This document shows positions 43,033 to 51,597 of a stretch of DNA of 64,000 nucleotides, piece by piece. Every line of letters begins with the position of its first letter. The first letter of the stretch is position 1. The position numbers and the translations under genes are program-made. This DNA is from Paenibacillus paridis (GTDB taxonomy: Bacteria; Bacillota; Bacilli; Paenibacillales; Paenibacillaceae). Under the pieces are notes generated by a model. That model was not told the DNA's origin and made no database searches. It worked only from the letters and a program-made list of their open reading frames with translations. The DNA is taken from the NCBI RefSeq assembly GCF_006345825.1, contig NZ_VCIX01000091.1, forward strand, positions 248,001-312,000, given 5' to 3'.

Positions 43033-43866
43033 ATGAGTCTTCATCAAACGGAGCAGGAAACTTGCCAGGTAGCGGATACGTCGAAAAAGAATTTGAAAGC
43101 CGAGCTTAACCCACGCTGGGTGCGCGTTCAGGTGGATGGCGTGACAATCGCGGACAGTAAGTCCGTCATTACGCTTCATGAGCGGGGGCATTTGCCCGTC
43201 TATTATTTTCCGGTGGCGGACGTCCTTAAGGATTTGCTTGTACCGACCGCGCATCAAACCCACTGCCCTTTGAAGGGAGACGCCTCCTACTGGAGTATCC
43301 AGGTAGGCGAACGCCTGATTGAAAATGCGGTGTGGGGCTACGAGAACCCGATTCCGCAGAGCGAGGCGCTTCGCGGGCATGTAGCTTTTTACTGGAACAA
43401 GGTCGATAAGTGGCTGGAGGAGGAAGAAGAAATATTTGTTCATCCCCGTGATCCTTACAAGCGTGTCGATGCCATTAACAGCTCGCGCCATATCCAGGTT
43501 GTGCTGAATGGGGTGACGGTAGCGGACAGCAAGCGGCCAGTGATCGTGTTTGAAACGGGCGTGCCCGTTCGCTATTATTTGCCCATCGAGGATATTCGCC
43601 AGGAATATTTCTCAGGATCAAGCTTGCAAACCAGCTGCCCATATAAAGGGACGGCTACCTACCTTACTGCAACTATAAACGGCGAAACGTATGAAAATGT
43701 GCTTTGGAGCTATCCAGATCCGATCCCGGAAATACCGAAAATCGCAAAGCTGCATTCGTTCTACAATGAGCGGGTGGATGCGATTTTTGTAGCCGGGGTG
43801 AAGGAAGCGGAGCCAAGCTGGTACCGGTCGGCCCTTGATTTCTTTAATGCCAGCGATATTAAGTAA
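43033..43866 (+). CDS. DUF427 protein with two tandem domains
   Basis: A 277-aa protein of two DUF427 modules: RWVRVQVDGVTIADSK...LPVYYFPVADV and HCPLKGDASYWSIQV in the first (about residues 25-125), RHIQVVLNGVTVADSKRPV...VRYYLPIEDI and SCPYKGTATYLTATI in the second (about 150-250). No membrane segment. The ribosome site GAGGAGG is very good. A paralogue lies at 48383-49213 inside the catabolic cluster. This copy has its own terminator and lies upstream of the cluster promoter. DUF427 proteins are compact beta folds of unknown activity, often near oxidoreductases. Confidence 0.85.
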   Translation: MSLHQTEQETCQVADTSKKNLKAELNPRWVRVQVDGVTIADSKSVITLHERGHLPVYYFPVADVLKDLLVPTAHQTHCPLKGDASYWSIQVGERLIENAVWGYENPIPQSEALRGHVAFYWNKVDKWLEEEEEIFVHPRDPYKRVDAINSSRHIQVVLNGVTVADSKRPVIVFETGVPVRYYLPIEDIRQEYFSGSSLQTSCPYKGTATYLTATINGETYENVLWSYPDPIPEIPKIAKLHSFYNERVDAIFVAGVKEAEPSWYRSALDFFNASDIK

Positions 43867-43900
43867 TTACCCACACGAACCGCATAATATTGACGTGGCT

Positions 43901-43926
43901 GACCTGTTGACAGGAGGTCTTTTTTT
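43901..43926 (+). terminator. Rho-independent terminator
   Basis: GACCT (43901-43905) pairs with AGGTC (43915-43919) around an inner CCTG/CAGG, followed by T7. Confidence 0.7.
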
Positions 43927-43975
43927 ATACCTTCGATTAAGTTGTTAATTCCGATAGGTTTAGTATAAATAATCG

Positions 43976-44004
43976 TTGACATTCCACTACATACATAATA
44001 TTAT
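43976..44004 (+). promoter_or_regulatory. Sigma-A promoter of the catabolic cluster
   Basis: TTGACA (43976-43981), 17-bp spacer, TATTAT (43999-44004). The nearest gene downstream is the ABC ATPase at 44223, leaving a leader of about 210 nt. Confidence 0.7.
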
Positions 44005-44065
44005 TGTAATACAGTTAGTTGTTATCACATGTTAATAATAATTTGAGGTCAACCTTGCGATAGGA

Positions 44066-44103
44066 GGTCTCATTTTCCCTTAAGGGAAAGTGGGGCCTTT
44101 TCT
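44066..44103 (+). terminator. Leader terminator upstream of the catabolic cluster (possible attenuator/riboswitch platform)
   Basis: A 14-bp stem with G-T pairs (44066-44079 with 44084-44097), loop TTAA, then TTTTCTGTTT. It ends about 90 nt after the predicted start and about 120 nt before the ATPase gene, so it must be read through for expression. Direct repeats GAGGTC lie just upstream. I recognise no known riboswitch class. Confidence 0.6.
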
Positions 44104-44222
44104 GTTTCTATAGGGTCTTGGGAGGCATGGCACCCCAAAAGCTCTTGTCGGTCGTCAAGAAATGCTTACACAGTCTGTTTGGGCGGCTTGAGCCGTTAGC
44201 ACATGTTTTATAGAAGGGATGG

Positions 44223-45365
44223 ATGGGGATGAGCGAGGCCGCCGTTGAATTCAAGCAGGTAAGCAAAAATTATGGCGCGGGATTCGTGCTGGAAAACTTT
44301 AATCTGACTGTGCCCAAGGAACGGATTGTAACGATTATAGGTCCTTCCGGCTGCGGAAAAACGACCATTCTGAAAATGATCAATCGCCTAATCGAGCCTG
44401 AGGCTGGTCAAATCCTTCTCGAAGGCAGCAACATTGGAGAGCTGAATCCCGTGGAACTCAGGCGAAATATCGGATATGTCATTCAGCAAATCGGATTATT
44501 CCCGCATATGACCATCGAGGAGAATATTTCGGTCGTCCCGCGCCTGAAAGGGGAGCCGAAGCAGCAGCTGAAGGAGCGTACCGAGGAGCTGCTGTCGCTT
44601 GTTGGGCTGGAGCCCGAAGCTTATCGAAAGCGGTACCCGCACGAATTAAGCGGGGGGCAGCAGCAGCGAATCGGCGTAGCCAGGGCGCTGGCCGCGAATC
44701 CATCGATCGTGCTTATGGATGAGCCGTTCAGTGCGCTGGACCCCATCAGCCGCATTCAGCTTCAGAAGGAACTTATCAAGCTGAATGAGCATGTGAAAAA
44801 AACGATCGTTTTCGTCACGCATGATATTGATGAAGCGCTGAAAATTGCCGATTTGATCGTCCTGCTGAAGGATGGCAAAGTCGTTCAATCCGGCACGCCG
44901 GAGGAGCTTCTGAATGAGCCCGCGAACGATTTCGTTCGGGAATTCATCGGACAGGAACGGTTTAAGCCGCTTGTTCCGCAGCACACGGTAGCCAATATGC
45001 TGGCTCATCATTTATCGATCTACTCCCACTTCAAAGTAGCCGATGCGCTGCAGTATGTGGAGCAGCATGAACTGGATGCGCTGGCTGTAACCTGTGAGCA
45101 AAACAAATATTTAGGCATCATCGGGCGGGAACAGCTGCAAGGCGAGCAGGCGAGCAGCAGCGAGAGGCCCATCAATGAAGTGATGAAGACCGATGCCCCT
45201 TACGTTAGAGGCGATGCGCCGGTCTCGCAGCTCTTCGAGCTGCTGAAGAAAAACCGTATTGTGCCGGTAGTGGATGCCTCTCATCAACTGCTGGGGGCGG
45301 TTACGCAGTCCAGCTTCATTGAGGCAATCGGGAAGCAGTTTAACAGGGAGGAGGTGCTGGCATGA
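44223..45365 (+). CDS. Quaternary-amine (Opu-type) ABC importer ATPase with CBS domains
   Basis: A 380-aa ATPase of the glycine betaine/carnitine/choline class. Walker A is GPSGCGKTTIL, Q-loop VIQQIGLFPHMTI, signature LSGGQQQRIGVARAL, Walker B IVLMDEPFSALDPISR, and H-loop FVTHDIDEALK. The C-terminal 110 residues form a CBS pair (VADALQYVEQHELDALAV; DAPVSQLFELLKKNRIVPVV), as in OpuCA and ProV-like proteins. It overlaps the permease gene by 4 bp. Family members bring in betaines; the neighbouring catabolic genes suggest ergothioneine, itself a betaine. Confidence 0.92.
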   Translation: MGMSEAAVEFKQVSKNYGAGFVLENFNLTVPKERIVTIIGPSGCGKTTILKMINRLIEPEAGQILLEGSNIGELNPVELRRNIGYVIQQIGLFPHMTIEENISVVPRLKGEPKQQLKERTEELLSLVGLEPEAYRKRYPHELSGGQQQRIGVARALAANPSIVLMDEPFSALDPISRIQLQKELIKLNEHVKKTIVFVTHDIDEALKIADLIVLLKDGKVVQSGTPEELLNEPANDFVREFIGQERFKPLVPQHTVANMLAHHLSIYSHFKVADALQYVEQHELDALAVTCEQNKYLGIIGREQLQGEQASSSERPINEVMKTDAPYVRGDAPVSQLFELLKKNRIVPVVDASHQLLGAVTQSSFIEAIGKQFNREEVLA

Positions 45366-46012
45366 ATCAATTTTGGAACACGGTGAAAGCGGATTGGGAG
45401 CATATTTTGCAAAAAACAGTGGAGCATGTGGAGCTGTCCCTGGTCTCGGTCATTATCGCGTGCCTGATTGCGATTCCGATCGGCATTTACCTTACGACGC
45501 ATAAGCGGCTGGCGAACGGGATTATTACGGTCGTTTCGGTTATTCAGACCATTCCGAGCCTTGCCTTGTTCGGGTTCATGATTCCGCTGGTCGGGATTGG
45601 CACCAAGCCGGCAATCATCGCACTCACACTCTACGCACTGCTTCCGATATTGCAAAATACGTACGTGGGCGTATCCGGCGTAAATCCTGCCTTAATCGAA
45701 GCCGGTACGGGCATGGGAATGACGCGCTGGCAAATTCTCCGAATGGTCCAGCTTCCGATCGCGCGCAGCTTCATCATGGCTGGCGTTCGGGTAGTAGCCG
45801 TGCAAACGATCAGCTTGGCGACGATTGCGACGTATATTGCCGCAGGGGGACTTGGGGATATCATCACGCGTGGGATTTCGATGATCAATACCAATGTTAT
45901 TTTGATGGGCGCGATTCCAGTTTCCTTGTTAGTTATTGTCGTTAATCTGCTTCTGCTATTGCTCAACCGGCGCATGACGCCTAAAGGGCTGCGGGAGCAA
46001 TCCAAAATATAA
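45362..46012 (+). CDS. Opu-type ABC importer permease
   Basis: A 216-aa inner-membrane permease with about five helices (residues 22-45, 55-78, 82-100, 145-165, 178-200). The cytoplasmic coupling motif is EAGTGMGMTRWQILRMVQLP, the EAA loop of the OpuCB/ProW class. IQTIPSLALFGFMIPLVGIG is characteristic of betaine permeases. Translation is coupled to the ATPase by the overlapping ATGA. One permease gene only, so it probably forms a homodimer. Confidence 0.93.
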   Translation: MNQFWNTVKADWEHILQKTVEHVELSLVSVIIACLIAIPIGIYLTTHKRLANGIITVVSVIQTIPSLALFGFMIPLVGIGTKPAIIALTLYALLPILQNTYVGVSGVNPALIEAGTGMGMTRWQILRMVQLPIARSFIMAGVRVVAVQTISLATIATYIAAGGLGDIITRGISMINTNVILMGAIPVSLLVIVVNLLLLLLNRRMTPKGLREQSKI

Positions 46013-46038
46013 GCGAGTACCAGAGAGGGGAAAAAGAA

Positions 46039-46980
46039 ATGAAAAAGTGGAATTTCACAGCAAGCAGCAGGGGGAAACGACCGGTCCGGAAAACGATTGC
46101 TTTGGGGGCTGCAGCCATATTAATAGCTGTCATGAGCGGGTGCTCCGCCTCGGGTTCAGGCAAATCGGAGACCATTAATATCGCGACGAAAGGCTTCGCC
46201 GAATCGGATATTTTGGCAAATGCGTTCAAGCTGCTCATTGAAAATGATACGAAGCTAAAAGCCAATGTAGAGACGCTTGATAACTCATTGCTTTGGAACG
46301 CATTAAAGGAAAATAAAGTGGACGTTTATGCGGAGTATACTGGTACGGCACTCATCAATATTCTTAAAGCGGAGCCGGAATTCGACCCGCAAACAGCCTA
46401 TGACAAGGTGAAAAAGGATTTAAAGGAGCAAAATCAGCTAACGGTGCTGGACCCGATTGGCTTCAACAATACCTATGCCTTCGGCCTGCATAAGGACCAA
46501 GCGGAGAAATATGGCATTAAGACGACCAGCCAGCTCGCTGAAAAGTCGGGAGAGCTTATCTTTGGCGCTAGCGAGGAATTTATTAACCGTCCAGACGCTT
46601 GGCCTCCAATTCTTGAGAAATACAATCCAAAGTTTAAGGAAATCAAAACGATTCAGAATCCTGGGCTTGCGTATCAGGCGATTGATCAAAAACTCATCGA
46701 TTCTATGATTCTCTATACGACGGACAGCCAGATCACCGTGAAGCCGATTGTCGTGCTTGAAGATGACAAACACGTATTCCTGCCTTATTACGCTGTGCCG
46801 ATCGTACGTGACGAGGTATTGAAGAAGCATCCAGAGCTGGAAAAAGCGCTGAATAAGCTTGCAGGCAAAATCACCGATGCTCAAATGCAAACCTTGAATA
46901 GCGAAGTGGAATTGAAGCAGCGCCCGGCGCTCGATGTGGCGAAGGAATGGCTGACGGCAAATGGATTGATTTCTAAATAA
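46039..46980 (+). CDS. Opu-type substrate-binding lipoprotein (OpuAC/OsmX-like)
   Basis: A 313-aa lipoprotein: signal sequence with lipobox VMSGC (Cys about residue 35), then the glycine-betaine-binding fold. Motifs include INIATKGFAESDILANAFK, NALKENKVDVYAEYTGTAL, DPIGFNNTYAFGLHKDQ and a late VEVELKQRPALDVAKEWL-like tail. It ends LISK and is complete. With the ATPase and permease it forms a full importer. The related streptococcal EgtU protein binds ergothioneine with this fold; the binding residues cannot be judged from sequence alone here. Confidence 0.9.
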   Translation: MKKWNFTASSRGKRPVRKTIALGAAAILIAVMSGCSASGSGKSETINIATKGFAESDILANAFKLLIENDTKLKANVETLDNSLLWNALKENKVDVYAEYTGTALINILKAEPEFDPQTAYDKVKKDLKEQNQLTVLDPIGFNNTYAFGLHKDQAEKYGIKTTSQLAEKSGELIFGASEEFINRPDAWPPILEKYNPKFKEIKTIQNPGLAYQAIDQKLIDSMILYTTDSQITVKPIVVLEDDKHVFLPYYAVPIVRDEVLKKHPELEKALNKLAGKITDAQMQTLNSEVELKQRPALDVAKEWLTANGLISK

Positions 46981-47005
46981 TCGAATGAAGGAGTCGTGAT
47001 GCAAA

Positions 47006-48364
47006 ATGAGTACGCCAAAAAAACAAATGGCGCTTGGCGCCATGATGTATTTCCCCGCCGGGGAGCACATCTCAAGCTGGAGACACCCGGAAGCGGAAGC
47101 GGAGGGGCTGCTCGATTTCAATTATTACAAGCGAATTGTCCAAACCGCCGAGCGCGGGAAGTTCGATATGTTTTTTTACGCAGATGAGCTGTATGTGTGG
47201 GATCGATTCGAATCCGGCATCAGCCACTCCAACAGCATTAGGCCGGAGCCATTTACGCTTCTCTCGGCACTCTCCGTTGTGACGGAGCATATCGGGCTGG
47301 CAGCAACAATCTCCACAACCTACAACGAGCCGTACCATATCGCTCGCAAGCTAGGTACGCTGGATCATTTCAGCGGAGGGAGATCGGCATGGAATATCGT
47401 CACCTCGCAGACCGATGAGGAAGCGCGAAATTTTGGCAAAGAAAAGCATCTCCAGCATGCGCTCCGATACGAGCGGGCAGGCGAGTTCGTTGAAGCCACG
47501 CAGGGGCTATGGGACAGCTGGGAGGATGACGCGCTGCTCTTTAATAAAGAGAGCGGATATTTCGCCGACAAAGACAAGCTTCACAACTTGGATCATAAAG
47601 GCAAGGATTTTAACGTGCGGGGTCCGCTCAACGTTTCTAGGCCGCCTCAAGGGCATCCGGTGCTTATCCAAGCGGGTGCTTCCGAGGCCGGCAAGGAGCT
47701 GGCGGCTGCCAAGGCAGAGGTCGTTTTTGCACCGGGATCGACGTTTGCGCCCGGCGGCCTGCTGGAGGACGGCCAGCGCTTGTATCAGGATATCAAAGGC
47801 AGAATGGCGAAATACAACCGGCATCCGGATGAGCTGAAAATATTGCCGGGCATCATGCCGATCATCGGACGCACGGAGGCGGAAGCGCAGGAGCGCCTTG
47901 CCATTATCGAGGAGCTGACGCCGGAGAAGCTTGGTTTGGATTTGCTGTCGCATTATTTGGGCCATGATATCTCAGGCTACCCTCTCGACGAGCCGTTGCC
48001 GTTTATTCCGGAGCTTGATGGCTTTAATCAAAGCAAAAGCGGCCTGGAGCGCATCAGGGAGCTGGTTCAGCAAGAACCGCTGACGCTGCGACAGCTATAT
48101 CAACGCATAACGAAAAAACGCGGATTTGCAGGCACGCCCGTGCAGATTGCCGACCATTTGGAAGAGTGGTTCGTCAATGGAGCCGCAGACGGCTTCAATA
48201 TTGCTTTTCCATATTTGCCGGGAAGCTTGGATGATTTTGTTGATTTGGTTATACCCGAGCTTCAGCGCCGGGGGTTGTTCCGTACGGAATATACCGGACG
48301 CACGCTGCGCGAGCATTTGAATCTGCAGCGGCCAGTCAATCGGCATACGTCGGTTCGCGTTTAA
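47006..48364 (+). CDS. Flavin-dependent luciferase-like monooxygenase (NtaA/SnaA/DszA family)
   Basis: A 452-aa bacterial-luciferase-fold enzyme using reduced FMN from a separate reductase. Family features: GAMMYFPAGEHISSWRHPEA at the start, GKFDMFFYADELY, HFSGGRSAWNIVTSQTDEEA, GPLNVSRPPQGHPVLIQAG and VFAPGSTFAPG. These match the NtaA/SnaA/DszA/SoxA group, many of which act on sulfur- or amine-containing compounds. An AAGGAG ribosome site lies 12 nt before the ATG. In this cluster it could oxidise a thio-compound or its by-product; that is inference. Confidence 0.88.
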   Translation: MSTPKKQMALGAMMYFPAGEHISSWRHPEAEAEGLLDFNYYKRIVQTAERGKFDMFFYADELYVWDRFESGISHSNSIRPEPFTLLSALSVVTEHIGLAATISTTYNEPYHIARKLGTLDHFSGGRSAWNIVTSQTDEEARNFGKEKHLQHALRYERAGEFVEATQGLWDSWEDDALLFNKESGYFADKDKLHNLDHKGKDFNVRGPLNVSRPPQGHPVLIQAGASEAGKELAAAKAEVVFAPGSTFAPGGLLEDGQRLYQDIKGRMAKYNRHPDELKILPGIMPIIGRTEAEAQERLAIIEELTPEKLGLDLLSHYLGHDISGYPLDEPLPFIPELDGFNQSKSGLERIRELVQQEPLTLRQLYQRITKKRGFAGTPVQIADHLEEWFVNGAADGFNIAFPYLPGSLDDFVDLVIPELQRRGLFRTEYTGRTLREHLNLQRPVNRHTSVRV

Positions 48365-48382
48365 TCGATAAAGGAGAGATGG

Positions 48383-49213
48383 ATGATGGCGCATATTGAT
48401 CCGCAGTGGTCTTTGAGGGACGGAGAGCACGAGGGCTGGCAAATCCGGGCGGAGCGAAGCCCGAAATGGATACGCGTTGTGTTTGGCGGAGTTACGATAG
48501 CCGATAGCAAGCAAGTGCTTGTCGTGACGGAAACGGGGAAATTGCCGGTCTATTATTTCCCTCAGGAGGATGTGAAGAGCGAGCATATCACTTGGTCCGA
48601 GCAGCGCGTGGACCATGGGCATAAAGGAGAAGCCGTATACGGCAATATTTCGGTAGGCGGACTTGTGTTTGAGCGAGCCGCGTGGCAGTATCCGAGTTCG
48701 GCAGGAGAGGGCACTATTATTGCAGGATATATCTCCTTTGTCTGGAAGCTAGCGGATGCCTGGTACGAGGAGGAGGAGCAGGTCTTCGTTCATGCGAGGG
48801 ACCCCTATTCCCGCATTGATGCGATTCCAAGCTCGCGCCACGTACAGGTTTATATCGGCGGCAAGCTTGTTGCGGACAGCCATCGCCCGGTTATTTTGTA
48901 CGAGACGGGCTTGACGCCGCGCTACTATTTGCCCAAGGAAGATATCCGGCTGGATTTGCTAGCGCCATCCGCAACCTCAACGCAATGCCCATACAAAGGC
49001 ACGGCTTCCTATTGGTCTGCTATTTTGGAGGATGGGAAGACGGCCAAGGATATCGTATGGAGCTATGCGGAAGCTCTGCCGGAAGTGCACGAGATTGCGG
49101 GAAGACTGAGCTTTTACAATGAAGAGGTGGATGCCCTCTATGTTGATGGCGTGCAGTGGAAGCTGCAGGAAGAGGATCGGCTTCCGTACAAAAATACCGC
49201 TCCGCATGCCTGA
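48383..49213 (+). CDS. DUF427 protein with two tandem domains (paralogue of 43033-43866)
   Basis: A 276-aa protein with two DUF427 modules: PKWIRVVFGGVTIADSK and LPVYYFPQEDV in the first, SSRHVQVYIGGKLVADSHRP, RYYLPKEDIRLDL and CPYKGTASYWSAI in the second. The second module is better conserved than the first, whose cysteine (HCP/QCP) is absent. AAGGAGAG precedes the ATG. It lies 18 bp after the monooxygenase gene and 28 bp before the transporter gene, so it belongs to the operon. The function is unknown. Confidence 0.85.
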   Translation: MMAHIDPQWSLRDGEHEGWQIRAERSPKWIRVVFGGVTIADSKQVLVVTETGKLPVYYFPQEDVKSEHITWSEQRVDHGHKGEAVYGNISVGGLVFERAAWQYPSSAGEGTIIAGYISFVWKLADAWYEEEEQVFVHARDPYSRIDAIPSSRHVQVYIGGKLVADSHRPVILYETGLTPRYYLPKEDIRLDLLAPSATSTQCPYKGTASYWSAILEDGKTAKDIVWSYAEALPEVHEIAGRLSFYNEEVDALYVDGVQWKLQEEDRLPYKNTAPHA

Positions 49214-49241
49214 TGGATAGTCAAAGGGGGATGGGGATGCG

Positions 49242-50156
49242 ATGCCTTTGACAGCGTCAGCGCAAAAAATGGCGTATATTGGGTTATTTGCCGTTACGAT
49301 TCTTTGGGGAATCAGCTATGTGCTTAGCGCATATTTGCTAAGAGGCTTCTCTCCCGTGCTTCTATCCTTTCTTCGGATTGCGGTAACGGGCTTGCTGCTG
49401 CTGGCCATCAGCAGGACGCAGCCCCTACAGCGGCCCACAAGGACCGAGTGGCTGCTGCTGCTCGCGTCCTCCTTTTTTTTCACGCTCATTCAGCAGCCAT
49501 TTTATTTTCTGGGGCTTCAGCATTCTTCCGCCGCCAACGGCTCGCTTATTTATGCGGTGGCGCCGCTCGTCACGCTTCTTTTGGAAGCCGTGTTCTTCCG
49601 GGTGAGGCTGCAGGGCAAAAAGATCGGAGGAGCGCTGCTTGGTTTTGCCGGCGTTTTGATTATCGTCCTTGCAGGACAATCAACGCTAGGTGTATCTATT
49701 GGCGACCTGTATTTGCTTATAGCGATGCTAGGCTTCTCGGTAAGCCTGCTGTTTATCCCCAGGTTATCACGTCGATTATCGACCTTCTCCATGAATTTAT
49801 ATTCAACTTTTATCGGTATGACGCTTATGCTTCCGCTTACGTTTAGCGAACGTGCGCTTGGCAAGCTGGAAGTGAGCGGCGAGGCATGGATGTGGCTGCT
49901 GCTTATTGCTGCGGGACTCATGAATGTATTCGCAGGATGGTGGTGGACCCGCGGGGTAGCGGTCGTCGGTGCGGGCACGGCTTCGTTATTCAATAACTTA
50001 CCGCCTTTTATTGCCTTGCTTGCCGGTTATGTATGGCTCGGGGACCCTATTAAGGCGACCCAGCTTCTTGGCGGCATGATTATTTTGGCCGGCGTTTTTA
50101 TATCGAATTATTCCGGGTCGCGCAAGCAGGCAATCGAAGCAGGAAGCTCCGGATAA
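49242..50156 (+). CDS. EamA-family (DMT superfamily) transporter
   Basis: A 304-aa membrane protein with ten predicted helices in two EamA halves (first GISYVLSAYLLRGFSPVLLS, second ends WLGDPIKATQLLGGMIILAG). DMT proteins move small metabolites, often exporting amino acids. Within this operon it could export a product such as an amine or excess amino acid; direction and substrate cannot be read. The ribosome site is AAAGGGGG. A 67-bp gap separates it from the next gene. Confidence 0.88.
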   Translation: MPLTASAQKMAYIGLFAVTILWGISYVLSAYLLRGFSPVLLSFLRIAVTGLLLLAISRTQPLQRPTRTEWLLLLASSFFFTLIQQPFYFLGLQHSSAANGSLIYAVAPLVTLLLEAVFFRVRLQGKKIGGALLGFAGVLIIVLAGQSTLGVSIGDLYLLIAMLGFSVSLLFIPRLSRRLSTFSMNLYSTFIGMTLMLPLTFSERALGKLEVSGEAWMWLLLIAAGLMNVFAGWWWTRGVAVVGAGTASLFNNLPPFIALLAGYVWLGDPIKATQLLGGMIILAGVFISNYSGSRKQAIEAGSSG

Positions 50157-50223
50157 TTGGCCAGCGTCAAGCGGACGAGAGCCAAAACCGTTCCATCTAC
50201 TCCACAAGGAAAGAGGTTATGGC

Positions 50224-51597
50224 ATGTTCTATGATTTAATTGTGCGGGGCCATCTCGTACTGGAAGACGGCGTCATCTTTGGAGAAGTCGGAGTTAAAAA
50301 TGAAACCATTCATCATATTGCCCCCGTGAGTTCGTTGCTTGGGGCGCGAACGCTTGATTTTGGCGAGTGTTATGTTTTTCCCGGCATGATTGACGCGCAT
50401 GTGCATTGCTTCAGCAATCCGCTAGAGGGATTTGTCACAACCTCCTCCTCAGCGGCAGCGGGCGGAATTACGACTATGCTGGATATGCCCTATGACCTGC
50501 CTGCCCCGATCAATACTGCTGCGCTTCTGGAGCAGAAGATCGAGCGATTGAATCGGGAAGCGCTGATCGACATTGGCCTTTGGGCTACCATTGCCAAAAC
50601 GGGAGGCACCGATGAGATTATTCCGCTGGCGAAGGCAGGAGCGATTGCGTTTAAAATGTCTACCTTCGAGACCGATCCCCACCGCTTCCCGGAAATACCG
50701 GACAGCGAAATTATGAGAGCAATGGCGCTGATTCGGGAAACCGGTCTCCGGGCTGCTTTTCACGCGGAAAATAATGAATTGATTAAAAGCTTGACCAAGG
50801 AATATAGGGATGCCGGACGGCTCTACGCGAGAGCGCATATGGAGACAAGGCCTCCGGTAACCGAGACGAGCGCCGTGCTGAAGGTACTGGAATTCGCCTA
50901 TTGGACGGGAGTCAAGGTGCATGTCGTCCATGTGAGCCACCCGCGAACGATTGAATTGATAAAACGGTACAAGGACGAACAGGTAGATGTCTCCTGCGAG
51001 ACCTGCTATCCCTACCTGCTGATGGATGTCTCCGCGCTGGAGAGGTTTGGGCCCGCTGCCAAAAACAATCCTCCGCTTCGCCTCGCACAAGATGCGGCAA
51101 AGCTGTGGCAGCAGCAGCAGAGCGGCAGCATCGACATCATTACTTCCGATCATGCCCCTTGGGGAGCGGATCGCAAAGAAGCGGGCAAGGACAATATTTT
51201 CCTTGCCGCTTCGGGCATGCCCGGCGTGGAAATTATGGTTCCGCTGCTGTTCGACCGCGCCGTTATTCAGGAAGGCGTCCCGCCTGAGGAGTTCGCCAAA
51301 TGGATGGCGCAATCTCCCGCGGAGGTATTCGGCATACCGGGCAAAGGGAAAATCGAGCTGGGCTTCGATGCCGACTTTACGGTCATTGATCCGCAGCAAA
51401 GCTGGAGGATTGACCAGACTAAGCTTCTCTCCCATTCCAAGCTTTCCCCATTTCATCAGCATAAGGTACAGGGCAAAATCAGGCATACCATCGTAAGAGG
51501 GAAAAGTGTTTACGACGGTGAGCGGATTGTGGCCCAGCCGGGCAGCGGCCAGTTTATTGCAGGCGCAGCCTATAAAAGGGAGGTTGTCAGCTCATGA
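50224..51597 (+). CDS. Cyclic amidohydrolase (hydantoinase/allantoinase-like)
   Basis: A 457-aa amidohydrolase that opens a cyclic ureide or imide ring with a dinuclear metal centre. Seen in order: FPGMIDAHVHCFSNP (first metal His pair), GAIAFKMSTF (Lys expected to be carboxylated), RAAFHAEN, VHVVHVSHPRTIE and IITSDHAPWGADRKE (final Asp). The arrangement matches dihydropyrimidinase/allantoinase. It overlaps the next carbamoylase gene by 4 bp, the classic hydantoinase-carbamoylase pair. In the proposed pathway it would open 2-thiohydantoin-5-propionate to N-thiocarbamoyl-glutamate. Confidence 0.9.
   Translation: MFYDLIVRGHLVLEDGVIFGEVGVKNETIHHIAPVSSLLGARTLDFGECYVFPGMIDAHVHCFSNPLEGFVTTSSSAAAGGITTMLDMPYDLPAPINTAALLEQKIERLNREALIDIGLWATIAKTGGTDEIIPLAKAGAIAFKMSTFETDPHRFPEIPDSEIMRAMALIRETGLRAAFHAENNELIKSLTKEYRDAGRLYARAHMETRPPVTETSAVLKVLEFAYWTGVKVHVVHVSHPRTIELIKRYKDEQVDVSCETCYPYLLMDVSALERFGPAAKNNPPLRLAQDAAKLWQQQQSGSIDIITSDHAPWGADRKEAGKDNIFLAASGMPGVEIMVPLLFDRAVIQEGVPPEEFAKWMAQSPAEVFGIPGKGKIELGFDADFTVIDPQQSWRIDQTKLLSHSKLSPFHQHKVQGKIRHTIVRGKSVYDGERIVAQPGSGQFIAGAAYKREVVSS

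Noticed and set aside
43927..44222. SAM or guanidine riboswitch before the importer
   Set aside because: Conserved cores of those classes are not present. Kept only as an unclassified leader.
50449..51486. 345-aa minus-strand frame
   Set aside because: Lies entirely inside the amidohydrolase gene, with no ribosome site or recognisable domain; a shadow of a GC-rich coding sequence.
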